Part shown: in pieces, positions 49,981 to 61,606 of the stretch
Layout: every line of letters begins with the position of its first letter
Numbering within the stretch: position 1 is the first letter of the stretch
NCBI RefSeq assembly: GCF_900496995.4
Contig: NC_044004.1
Coordinates: forward strand, 78,003,538-78,067,537
Origin: Aquila chrysaetos chrysaetos
Taxonomy: Eukaryota; Chordata; Aves; Accipitriformes; Accipitridae
DNA length: 64,000 bases
Reading direction: 5' to 3'
The notes under the pieces: model-generated
Database searches by the model: none
The model's input: the letters and a program-made list of their open reading frames with translations, nothing else
What the model was told of the DNA's origin: nothing
Position numbers and translations under genes: made by a program

Positions 49981-52408
49981 ACGTGAACAAGAGCAGACCA
50001 GAGCAGAGAGCAGGTTTCTAGGATGGGCATTCACCAGGGAAGCGACTGCTGGAGTTGGGGTCCAATCCCCGCTCTGCTTTATTTGGCTTCTCTATTTGGA
50101 TGTGCTCCACCAAGATGCCAGAGGAGGTGCCTCCTCAACAGGCTACTGACTGCTATGGATCAGTCCCTCTCTTTCTTGAGTGTTTTTTATTAAAATAGTT
50201 GGAAGTTTTCAACATCATTTCAGCGTGACATGGGAAAAAAGGTCAAAATTGAAAAAAATGACACTTCTGTGAGATAGGGAAATATTTTCTAGCCAGTTCT
50301 ATCTGGTTCTCATAAGATTTATCTCAGTGTTTGTGACAATTGTCTGGCAAATTTCCCAGTCTGATGCATATGCCTTATTTAGCCTTTAAGTCAAATTCAG
50401 TGGGCAGCACAGTGATGAAAGTCAGACGAAGAGCAGCAGAGGTATACAGCAAACAGTAAATCCCTTTATGGAATAAAAGAAACTGTAGGTTGAAAAGTCA
50501 ATGGGAGAACAAAAATGGATAATAATCTCATTTAAAACTTCTCCCTCTATGAAAGTTTCTGTATGAGTACTGATCCATCAATAACCCATTTCACAATCAA
50601 AAGCACCCAAGGTGTTTTCCCAGCCCCCACAGATCTCCTTATTTTCCATCAAGACAAAGCACCAACACAACTAATTCATTTCAGTGAAATTGCTCTGCAC
50701 CAACAGTCAGATATCAGCAGTCACATGACTTTGGATAATTCATGCTCAGTTTTTAAGTTAAAGAAATGTTGTGCTATGCTTTAAAATACGTGATAAACAT
50801 ATTTTAAACTCTGTAAGTTCAAGACAAATATGTAGCTCCATACATTTGTAACATAGTATTTTATAATTGTTATCATGAACTATGATTAAATTGTGGTTCT
50901 TTCTGTTACTCTATTTGAATGCTGCTTATATATAAAAAATTTTCCAGACATATGTGACCAGCTACCATCACACAGTTCACACATACAGCATATGCATGCC
51001 CTGATCTTATTAACCCTAGAGATGGACAATTTAAAAATGCATCTGAATGTGCCCTATTTCACTTGTCAGAGGCATACTCTTTTACTGCCTGTCCAACAGG
51101 TAGTACTGGACTAGTTACGAATGTCCCAAAGTGATAGCACTTCACTGCTAAATAAACAGAAAAAAACCCAATCAATGCCATACAGTGAAAAATAAACTTG
51201 ATGTTTAACATTAGATTGCTGAAGTTGGCAGTTTTACTCATTGTGTAGCCAATGTAATTTCAAAACCAGCATTTTTCCTTTAAGCTGTCACCAGGCCCAC
51301 ACATAGTCTACAAATTGTATTATATAGTAACCTGCTGTTTTAGTTTAATACTTAGTGCAAGAAGGTTACATTCATATTTTTATAATTGTTTCTAACATGT
51401 TTTTGAGATATCTCTCTAAGGGGGGGATATCTCTCTGCCTGGGGATGTGAGTTTTTATAGGGATAAACTGAAGTATTGTTACAGGGGAATTTTTAAAACA
51501 GCACAGTGTTGACCTCGCTTGAATTCTATACTGTGAATCCTACTGCAACAACAGTTGCAGAAACAGCAATTTGGTGCTAATCACCAACTTTATTTTTTGA
51601 ATCCTTTTGCCATTACTCAGTTTTTGCAGTTCCAAATTCCCCTTTTCACCACACCCAAGTTAACGGACACAAATAACCAGCTAAAAATTGGTCATGTTGA
51701 TGGGTTCTAGCACATGACCTTCGAAGGAGTCAGACAGTAATTAGATCTCAGACTTTTGATATCCAAAATCATACCAGATGTGGCCCAATTTTTTATTATT
51801 ATTTACACAGCTTCAATAAACTTTAGCTGCTTTGCAACATAACAAACATGGAAGCAGCTTCCCTGTTACTCTATACTTATCCCTTATTTTGCACTGTACG
51901 ACTTTTAATTCCTACCTTATCATTCAAGATTTAAATGAAGAGAATAGGTCCTCACTGGCAAAATAGAAGCACCACTGTCAACATCTGTCAAAAAAGCAAG
52001 TCTTAGTCACTAGTGTTAGAAGCAGAGCAAACTGGCTAACTTCACCTGACAAGAGAATGCTGCTTAGGCTTACCTATTGCAGCAACGTTCGTTTCTGCCC
52101 TAGAAATTAACAAACGCAGGAGGCGGCCCCAAGCAAGCCGAAGGAGACACCGGATGGAGATAATGCTCTTGTCACCTCCTCACTAGCAGCGTGTCAAGGA
52201 CTCAGTGAGGCAGACTAAGAAAATAATCCAGTAGGATTGCCTTTGCTGCTTCCATTAACTGCATTCTCCACAGAGGCAGCATCAACAAATATACGCAATC
52301 AGACACCACTTTTGGTCTCAGCAGACTACAAGGGGAGGCTGAGTAGCATGAGGCAGCTGTGCTGGTGGCATATCTCATGCCTTGGTAGTTAAGGGAACAG
52401 CACCTCAC

Positions 52409-52497
52409 CAGCATGATGTGGCATTCGTTCCTTCGGAGGTAGCAAGGGGAGAAGGACTGCTGTCTTGTCATGAATCTCCATTTTTCACATAGGTTAT
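52409..52497 (-). other. Possible minus-strand exon, unidentified
   Basis: 89 bp between acceptor gaaaatagcag and donor gtgagg on the minus strand. It reads, after a split Asp codon shared with the candidate exon at 52807-52966, NLCEKWRFMTRQQ through RRNECHIML and ends in phase 0. Cysteine-containing but no known motif. The only support is splice signals and phase. Confidence 0.2.
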
Positions 52498-52806
52498 CTG
52501 CTATTTTCAGAGAGCTCAAATCACAGACTCTCAAAAATTAGCAATATGATGTAGTCATTTCTATAAATAGCTAGTTCTCTGCTGGTAAGACCATTTTATC
52601 TAACACTGTTAACTAAAGCCTCTGGAAAGACTATTCCAAAACGATCAACATCATTATCTCTGGTGAGTAATCAAGATACGGGTCTTGGATGCTTTGACTA
52701 GGAAAAGGTCATATCCAAAGACCTTGCACTCAGTAGAGGCAACAGAGCAAAGTATTCTACATCAGCTGCTCCTTTGTAACCTACAGCTCAGTAAAGGGAG
52801 GCTTAC

Positions 52807-52966
52807 CTGATGGCAACTGCTCCTGTGCATGTCCCCAGCCTGAAGACTGCAGCAGCTTACTTCTCAATGAAAGGTAAAATGTCTCACTGCCAGAGGGTAG
52901 CTTGTTTCTGTCAACAGCCACGGTTACAGCGTTCAGAACATGCAAGTTCTTAGGTTCAGGGTAACC
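52807..52966 (-). other. Possible minus-strand exon, unidentified
   Basis: On the minus strand, acceptor ctaaaatcag precedes a 160-bp open segment (53 codons plus one base, beginning GYPEPKNLHVLNA and ending AQEQLPS), which ends in CAG|gtaagc. Stops in the same frame bound it in both flanking 'introns'. The next candidate exon (52409-52497) begins in the matching phase. No protein family was recognised and frames of this size arise by chance here, so this is only a candidate. Confidence 0.2.
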
Positions 52967-55900
52967 CTGATTTTAGTAAATACAGACAGGCTCGACAGAC
53001 TGGTATCCTGGTATAAATGCAGTTCCATGTTTCTTGACTCCTGTAAGCTGATACGAAGCAAGAAAGCAACTTGAGATTTCAAGTTCCACAATTTCAAACT
53101 TCCCTGCCTGGTACTACGATCTCATTATAGTTCTGGCCTCAAGCAACAATGACTTTTTATTTTGCCTCTATCTCTATCACTATGGTTAAAAGCCTAACCA
53201 GGCAATAAGCTGGTAAGATGAAGTGACACTTTGCAGGACAAAACTTAGCAAGTAGCCCCTCAGCAGGGGATGACAGCAAGGATACGGGTATTTGGGAAGT
53301 GTCCAATGGTTACTGAAACGTGCTGTAGCCTACAATCTCAGACTGAAGTGCAACAAGTGTGCTGCACGCTTGGCTTTGCAGGGACCCTTTGCTGACTTTC
53401 CAATTCAGCTGAAGCAACCCCATGAAGTCTCAATGGCAGTCACCTTTACACTGCTCCTTTAAACTGCCCTCCTCACACCTGCCTCATGGTGGTGGTTCTG
53501 TTTTCATTTACTTCTTCCACTCTCAGCAGCAGGGAACTTCTTCACGTAACTCTGACTGTCTAGCTCTCTCAAATCAATTTCCACACTACCGTCTCCCGCC
53601 TTCCAGCCTCCTACAGTATCCGGCCCTTCAGCACAAAAGAGGAAAGAGTAGCAGATTCATGAGTTGGCAGGTGCATCAGAGTGTAAGTACTGTAACTGCC
53701 TTGTAGCAGCCTGCAGTCTTACGCATACCACGTCTTGCCTTTTGGGGATGCCAGTACGTCAAAACTTGTTACGCATCGCATGGAGAATTCTACTGACTCT
53801 GATACCACCACATTTTTCCCCATCTGGGAGCACTGGAGTCAATTCTTCCGTTCCTCTCTCCTGTAAATTCACTTAAGAAAATATTAAAACATTACTAGCA
53901 CAATGTATTAGCAGACTGAAATAAATACACAGTGGCCCATTACTTCTTTGCCGTGGAGCAGTCATGGGACATGATTATCCAAGACCAGGGGCAATATCAA
54001 CCACCTTCACTGAAAGCAGAGGGATCTGACCCCAATGAGAACTGCAGGTGCTCCATGCCGTAAGACAACATACAGACTACGCCTTGTATATGACATATAC
54101 CCATACGCAGCAGCCAGATGAGGAGGCACCAGCAGATGGTGCCCCGCAACAGGTACTGTATCATCTCCTGGGGTTTGCTGAGAACCACACACCAGCTCAA
54201 CCTCAGCAGAAATGGCTTCCTCTGCACAGCCTTCTGCACCGTACTCTCATCATTTAGTGTCCCTGAAAGTCAGGACCAGATAATTTCAGTTTCCATAATT
54301 ATCACTTTCCGAAGTACCAATTCACTTAATTTAAAAAATACTTTTATTAAAAAAATTAATCACAGGAAAAGCTTACAAACAGCAAAGCTCCTTTACAAGA
54401 AATCCTTCAGAGAATATGACTAATGTACCTGTACTTTTTAAATATAATAAAACATTGAGTCAAGGCCTACTCATTTTCTTACTCTGATTTTTTCTTTTGT
54501 TGTTTTCTCTTTACAATCTTTCAATCATTTTCTGGATGGAAAAAAACATCAGGTTAGTTTCTGAATACAAGTAAAAGTCCTTTCACTTCTACTTAGAATT
54601 CAGGATTCTCACAAGCACTGCAGTACAAGAGGCCCCACGCACCCCTTCGTCTATAGCAGCAAGAGAAACGCTTTCCATTTCCAGTGCACTATATGGTACT
54701 TCTGGAGTTCTCCCAAATCCAATGAGCTTGATCTCGCTGTTTTTTTTTTTTCTCTCTGCTTCCATTGATTTGCAGAGAATGTCCAGACACACATAGATTT
54801 AAATGAATATTTGGACCTTTGTGTGTATATATTGACAAGAAAGGGGCAAACTTTTTAACATCAGTCACTGCTTGTGGGCATGCAAAGCAATTTGTCTATG
54901 AGCTTCTAATCACAGGTACAATGATAGTTACCTGAAGTATATTTTAGTATGTTTCAAAATGCTTAATATTAGTACCCTCCACTTCCTCAGTATTTTAGGC
55001 ATTCCATGTTATTGTGCAAACAATGAATTGCATAGAAAAAGGAATATTAAAAGATTATTAACATAAAAAAGAAAAGAACTCAAACATTACTGATTGCCAA
55101 CTTCTTTCTTGTGCAGACATGCTACAAGGGCTTTAATTCCATATTTTCTGAGAACGGCCGCATTCATTGAATAGTACAATCCACTTCATCTCCCCATCAT
55201 CTCCTAGCAGTTGTCACAGACAATCAGTATTTCAGTCTTCACACCCAGACCCCTCATGCCATAGCCAAAGCCCTTCCCAGTAACACCTTTCTGCCCAGCT
55301 ACATCCACCGCCCTCCCCGCACCCTTAGCTGGCCCCAACCACAATCTCTCACCTTTCTTGAAGCCAGTTGCTTCCTGCCACATTCTGTCCCCCAGAACCC
55401 TAGAAGCGTCCCTCCATGTCTTTTTTCCCCACAGCTCTTGCACCATTTCCTCTTCCAGTCTCAGCTGTTCTCTCTCAACCCTTCTCTACTACACCCCATG
55501 ACCTGTCTGAGTCTGGTCTCCTCTGCAGCCAGAGCTGGCACATGTTCTCATCTGCATCCCAATCAAGCTCAAGGAACACCACAAGTAGCATATGAATAGC
55601 TTATTTTTCAACTCACTGGCCTCCAAAAAAGTTGTATTCAACTTTTACTGGTGCTAAACCATTTCTGTGGAGAGGGGAACTGCAAAGACATCAAAAAAAA
55701 AAAAAAAAAAAGTAAAAATCTTTAGGAGCTGAAAAGGTTTAGGTTTATATTACAGGCTACTTAAAAATACTACAGAATAATGCAAATTAAAACATGAAGA
55801 ATTCAAGATTTTTTTAAACGTTGTTAAAAAATCTTACAACCATGTGTGTCTTCCTCCAGAAGTCATCACCCAGATAAGGTAAAAATGAATATATTAACAT

Positions 55901-56255
55901 AATAATGAAATAATACAATACTTCGTACCGGCCTTATTTTTGGAAGTGGCAGACCCATTCTTGCTTGCCTTTTCAAAGGCAGATCAGCACAGACATCCCA
56001 AAGGTATTAGTCATCCATCAGGACCAAGAAATTGCACATACACATCATGCAGCAACTACGTTTTTATAACAGACGAACTCTATTCAGTTTTTCAAGCCAA
56101 ACAACTTATAGGTAGCTATAACTGCCTATAAATAGCTGAGCTATCAAGAACAGGGTCATATACTAGAAATATTGGTAAGTTCAGGTGTAGTGAGTAGAAG
56201 CGTTGTTCACTTGAACAACTTTAAATTTTCTTCCCAGAACATGCATGTTGAAAAG
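52967..56255. other. Intergenic or intronic, no exon recognised with confidence
   Basis: Overlapping minus-strand frames at 53997-54239 look protein-like in composition but lack clear splice boundaries or a known family. A19 lies at 55693-55711. Confidence 0.4.
55693..55711 (+). repeat. Poly(A) tract, A19
   Basis: Uninterrupted run of 19 A with no recognisable element body. Confidence 0.9.
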
Positions 56256-56345
56256 AATTATCATCCCCATTCCATGTACAATTAAATTAAGACACAGACA
56301 GTTTACATTAGCTGTATTAGGTTACACAGCAACTCAAACGGCAAA
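56256..56345 (+). repeat. MIR-like SINE relic
   Basis: GAATTATCATCCCCATTCC, then ATTAAGACACAGACAG and GGTTACACAGC, follow the MIR core (TTATCCCCATTTTACAG, ACTGAGGCACAGAGAG, GGTCACACAGC) in order and spacing. Short and diverged. Confidence 0.6.
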
Positions 56346-59300
56346 ACTGGCAAAAAAATCGTATGTCCTGACCTTTCTAACTGTATTAACAACTCTTCCC
56401 ATTCCAAATTCCCATGTGCCTACAGCCATGTTGTTCCAATTTCATTCGCTCAACAGTAAAACTGACATTCCCCTCCATAGAAGACATCAGTTTAAAAGTG
56501 AATAGTCTTAAATATAGGAATTTCCCAACAGCTTGCTATTTGTAGAAACTCATTTGCTTCCATATAAATGCCAAAATAGCACGACAGATACAGCAACATA
56601 CTCAACCTCAGAGACTGCTACCATCTTACTGATTTTGCTGCTGGCATTTCAGAAACTTCATTTTACCTCTCTCAAATTCTACACATGGCAAACAGGAAAA
56701 CCACTAATAATTTTCTTTGTAAAATGCATTAAGATGTACCAATTCACACTGCTATTCAACAGTTGGGTATTGTTACAGAACATCAAGAATAAGAAGCTGC
56801 AAGATGTTACCTCTACAACACAAACATCAGATTGTTTGATATTGTTCAACACTGACAGTGTTGAACTCAGCAAAGAGTAAACACAACTCCTTTTTTAGCA
56901 GTGGCTAAACTACATGGCTACAGCACTGGTTGATTCTCCTCCCACCATTATGTGTTTGGTAAACACACAGATTATTTCTTTTCACTTTCGTAACTTCCAG
57001 TTTTAATATTAAATGAGATAGCTTAGGTTATTTTAAGTTCCCCAGTAACAAAATAATAATTGTTGGGGAAAAATGAGTGAGAAGATTAACATGTATACAT
57101 CTATAAAGTTATTAATGATGCTTTTGCTAACATTTCTGTTGAATATTTATGCTTCCTGTTGAACATCGGAAATTTGTCTCCCCCGGATCTTGGTTTCACC
57201 CTTGGCCTTTTTTTCTTAGGCATTTAAAATGGAACCTTTTGACATTTCTGTTTAGCCATGTACAGCTAAGATTTTTGGAGGCACAGTAATAATACTGCTC
57301 TGTGACATCATAAAACATACAATGTCTCATAAAACATTCCTCCAGTTTCTCTGAATGTAGAATCTAAATGTATAGATTTTCATAGGTACCAGACTTCATT
57401 ATACTTCAGGCAGTAACTGGAGAATTAAGTCTTGCAGAGATGTTTAACAAAGGAATTTCCCCTTTCCTTCTCTAGGCACTAACCATACGTACAACAGATG
57501 GAAGCAATCAATTACATGATCCCTGTGTATAATGTCAACTCTGAATCAACAGGATTTGACAAACAGTACCTTGCGAGAAAAGCACATAATTTTGCTTGCT
57601 AGGACTATGATCTGACCTTTGGACTGCTGTGATTTTTTTCCTCTTTTTAAACTATGACTATATGGATTCTCCCATGTAACAGTTCATGAAAACCAGTTTA
57701 ATAGCCGTGAGTGAACTACTTATTGCCACACAAGCAACACAGTAACCACTTGTAAAATTTTACATAGATAAAGAAATCAGTGTTAGGGAAAAATAATTTA
57801 GCCATATAATAGAAAATGCTCTGATAGCAACGTCATTAACACATTGACTAGCTTGGGAAGGTAGCAGCAGTGCATCTCTAGCCAACAGTCCCTGGATGAG
57901 GTACTAAGTTCTCAGTTTGAAAAAGCCCTCTGATGGTCTGAAGATGGATATATACAATTGGCTGAACACGTACAGTATGTGTGGCTTCAGAACACACAAG
58001 AAACTTGCAGCACACTCAGCACAGAGTTATTCTGCATACATGTAAAATTATGCAAGTACTCCTGGTACTCAAAGGTTGCCTCACTCTCAAGATAATGCTG
58101 CTCAGAAAGAGGTTTGGTAGCCAAGCTAGAAACCCCACCTTCTTCACTCCACCTTCACTGCAAGTCTCGGGGCATTTCCTTGAAAAAGACAATGCAGGCT
58201 TCATGCTACTAGCTTTCAAGCAGAGCCGTAACGAGTGCAAGAGAAAGCCATGGGGAGAGAGACAGAAACCAAAAACCAGACCTTCAAATCTCCAACCCTT
58301 ACGGCAAAAGCAGTGGAGTAATTTCAAATACAAGGTGTCACTGTAAAAACTGTTCTGAAACACAATGCTGATTTTTTTCACCCCTTATACATTACAACAA
58401 TCTTCATTAAAATATCACATACCTTCCTTTTGGGGCTATGAACTAGAATTTAACCTTGGACCTTGACACATACATCCCCGATTCCTACTTTAAAGAATCA
58501 TTTATAGGATTATGCAAACTTCTACACACGACCCTGGAAGATCACTGCCTAGTTGCTAAAGCAGTAAGATGGTGCACCCAGGATAATCAACCACATCTTA
58601 GATGCCGGTGTCTAAAATCCATTTTTACTACGGCAATCCAGGAGTTAAATGTAATAAAGTAATAAAATTACTTTGGGAGTGGAAGAAGATACCCTCCAGA
58701 GATAAGTAGTGTATTTTTCAGAACTACATGTCACCCTTGCTACTACCATTAAGCCAAAATGCATTATTTTATCACTGATTCCAGTGGGAAAAAACCTAGA
58801 GCCAAAATCAGGAGGTATGTGTAAGTGCTCCAAAGCTGTACATCAAAATGAAGCGACTCATCAATGCAAAGCACTTTGTGGTTTCTGTGAGATCAGGATG
58901 AGGACTGGATTATTCAGAAGCTGGCACAAAGTTCCTGCAAAATGTAGTGATGAAATTTCACTCTCATTTACTCATGAGGAAGATTAAAGCAGGAGTTAGA
59001 AACTTCCCCAGGTAACAGGGGAGGCACCGTCATAACTAGAATGACAACATGGGAGTCTCTAAACCACATCCCTACTTAAGGTCATAATTCACCGCACCAG
59101 GTAATCCTACAAAAACCTACCAGCATTGGACAGAAAGGAAGAAATTAATATACAGTCATCTAGGAGAAAAGGAAGAATTAAGACTATATAGCCAACTAAA
59201 CAGGCAGGAGAGGAAAAACTCTGCATTACCACAAGCAAGGATATACCATACACGATAGGGGGAAACCCCTATGTTCTACATATGAATCACATTTGTTAAT

Positions 59301-60400
59301 ATGAAATTATAACCCAAACCACAAAAGATATTCTGTATTCATCCTAACTTTTTTATTAAAAAGATAGGAAATGGGGTCAAAATTGCTATTGCTTCTTGCA
59401 CTGTAAGAGAAATCTGTCTCAATCCCACAGACTTTGTACATTAATTTCGTGAGATACTAGGAGATCAGTTTTAGCATGGGAAGATAACCCAGCATTCAGA
59501 ATAGTAAGGACTCGAATACTCGAAAGGAAACAAAATTTTAGACAGATAGTTTTCTTGGTGCTTAAGTCAAGGATAGCCATTTGGTATAAAATAAATGAGG
59601 AAAAAACACAAACCCCAACCCAAAAAAACTTTCATTGTACTAGAGCTCCCTACATTACCTGAATTAGAAGCCCTTGGTCCTTCTCTCATTCTCTTGTTTC
59701 TCGTCTCACATTTGATTGTGAAGTCACAGGAACCGCCACTCCTTGTGGTCCCTACATACCAACATCATTTAAGTTGTGGTCTATTTGCAACATGAAAGAG
59801 AGTATCTCAAGACTCTGAAATGGTTTTATTTAATAATGCTTATGAACACAGCTGCAGAGAAAACCTGCAATCTAGTACACCATGAACACACAGGCTAGCC
59901 TTCACCTGTCAGGGTACTGGCTAGGATTCAAAGTGGTGATTTTATTTTGGAAAATGCAGCCCATGAGATGAAAGAACCTGTCTCCATCCTCTTGTTAAAA
60001 CATTTCACCTGCATGTTGCACTCCATACTCACGCTGCCCATATGCATACCCACTTTCTAAATGAGCCTCCTGAAATTACGGTCACTAAACAGTGAGAGAT
60101 ACACTACAAAGTTTTATTTCACAGAAAAATTGACTAAATTTTAAGAGCTGAAAAATTCAAGCTGAGAATCTCCACCTGAAATTTGATCCAAATTTCCACT
60201 ACATAACCATTTCTGCATTACTGCTGGCCTGTGCATTATAAACTAGAATTTCTCAGCATAACTGGATTCACATAATAGGGTTCCTCCATGAATCTGGCAA
60301 CAAAGTCTAGGTTTAAAAAGTGGAAAGGCAGTGAACTCTTTTCTTAAATTTTGAAGCCTCAACCACTGTTTTCAAAGGAGTGACATTTTTCATTTGGGGA

Positions 60401-60405
<5 letters not shown>

Positions 60406-60430
<25 letters not shown>
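60406..60430 (+). repeat. Poly(A) tract, A25
   Basis: Uninterrupted run of 25 A (poly-T on the minus strand). Confidence 0.9.
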
Positions 60431-60431
<1 letters not shown>

Positions 60432-61556
60432 CTACCATGACCTTTTGTAAGTTTTGTGTAAATGTCACATAGTGCTTCAGAAAAGCACGCTGAAGACTAT
60501 CCATCTCTCTTACTACTCTATTTTCTACAGCAGTTGATTCCTGTTTCACATAAAGCAGAATCACAATTGTTCCAACATGACAGTCACTTTTGATGTTTTT
60601 GGCAGCAACTGCTGTAAGAATTTTGCTATTACTTACAAAATGGAAGAAAAGAGGTGAAGTATGAGAACAAATCGTAGAATTCAACAGCTTATTTTCACAC
60701 CTCCAAAAAAACCAGGGAATGGATTCTTGGATTTAAAAAGTCAGAGAATCCTCTTGCCATCCTCTAGGTGTTGGCATCCTGAAAAGTGACACCTTCCCAA
60801 GAACTCCCTTCTTCCTTCCACTACATATGTATGCTTCTTGCCTCTACTACTTTGTTCTAGTGAACAGTCGGTCAGTTTGATGCATGAGTAAATTTTCTCA
60901 TTTTCTTGAATGCTTAGTATTTTTAAGAGATTTTAATGTCTAATATTACCAGGTGATACCAACTCCCTTTTTCAAAGGGTACTATGATTTGCCTCTGCCA
61001 TCAGGGGAAGTAATTTTCAGCCATGAAGTGTTTTACTGACTCAGAAGTCCAAAACTAAAAACATCTCACCAGAAAAGGAAGAAAATCACCCACAAATACA
61101 TGTAATTCTATCAGCTTCAATTTTCAGATGCTCCTGCTAACAATGGGCAAGTCTTACACTCCATAACCAATTACAGTATCCTGACAGGATCAGGAAGAAC
61201 CATCAGTAAGAAATCTCTTTAAAACAGCAGGAATCAAAATCTGATGGTAATTTCATGTCAAAATATGAAAAAAAAAATTTAAAAATCACACTACACTGAA
61301 ACATAATCACAAAATCTTTTGAACAGGAGATATTTCACAGAGGTAATGTTTCATTTCCTCCTGGAAATGTCAAGAACTTTTCCTGGGGCACTCAAAGGCT
61401 GATCAAAGCCTCCCATTTTGCACAGAAAGCTTATTACCAGAAAAGGCTTCTACAAAGTAGGGATTACAAGCCAGTAGCAGAAGTCTGGCTCAAATCTTTA
61501 CACCTCAATTTAGGAATAAATGCCTTGTATTAGATCACTCTGTTCATTAAAGGCTG

Positions 61557-61606
61557 AAAAAAGAAGAATGATTTGCAATAAAAAGAAGAATGATTTGCAA
61601 TAAAAA
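61557..61606 (+). repeat. Tandem duplication, period 22
   Basis: Two exact copies of AAGAAGAATGATTTGCAATA with AA between them. Confidence 0.9.

Larger units (their letters stand above)
47216..52073. other. Intergenic, no gene recognised
   Basis: AT-rich with a GC-rich patch at about 48540-48740 that carries a 123-codon minus frame rich in Arg and Ala but no domain. Also holds G15 (49126-49140) and a short tandem repeat at 49920-49980. A TATAAAAG near 48173 has no recognisable coding exon after it. Confidence 0.5.

Noticed and set aside
53997-54239. Overlapping protein-like minus-strand frames near 54.1 kb
   Set aside because: Two frames look equally protein-like, splice boundaries are unclear and no family is recognised.
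56781-56872. Short + strand peptide with a NIKNK run and a nearby Cys that lines up loosely with the helix A / exon 2 junction of bird IL2
   Set aside because: The similarity rests on AT-rich codons. The upstream sequence lacks the IL2 signal peptide and helix A, the second exon 3 cysteine is missing, and no exon 4 follows.
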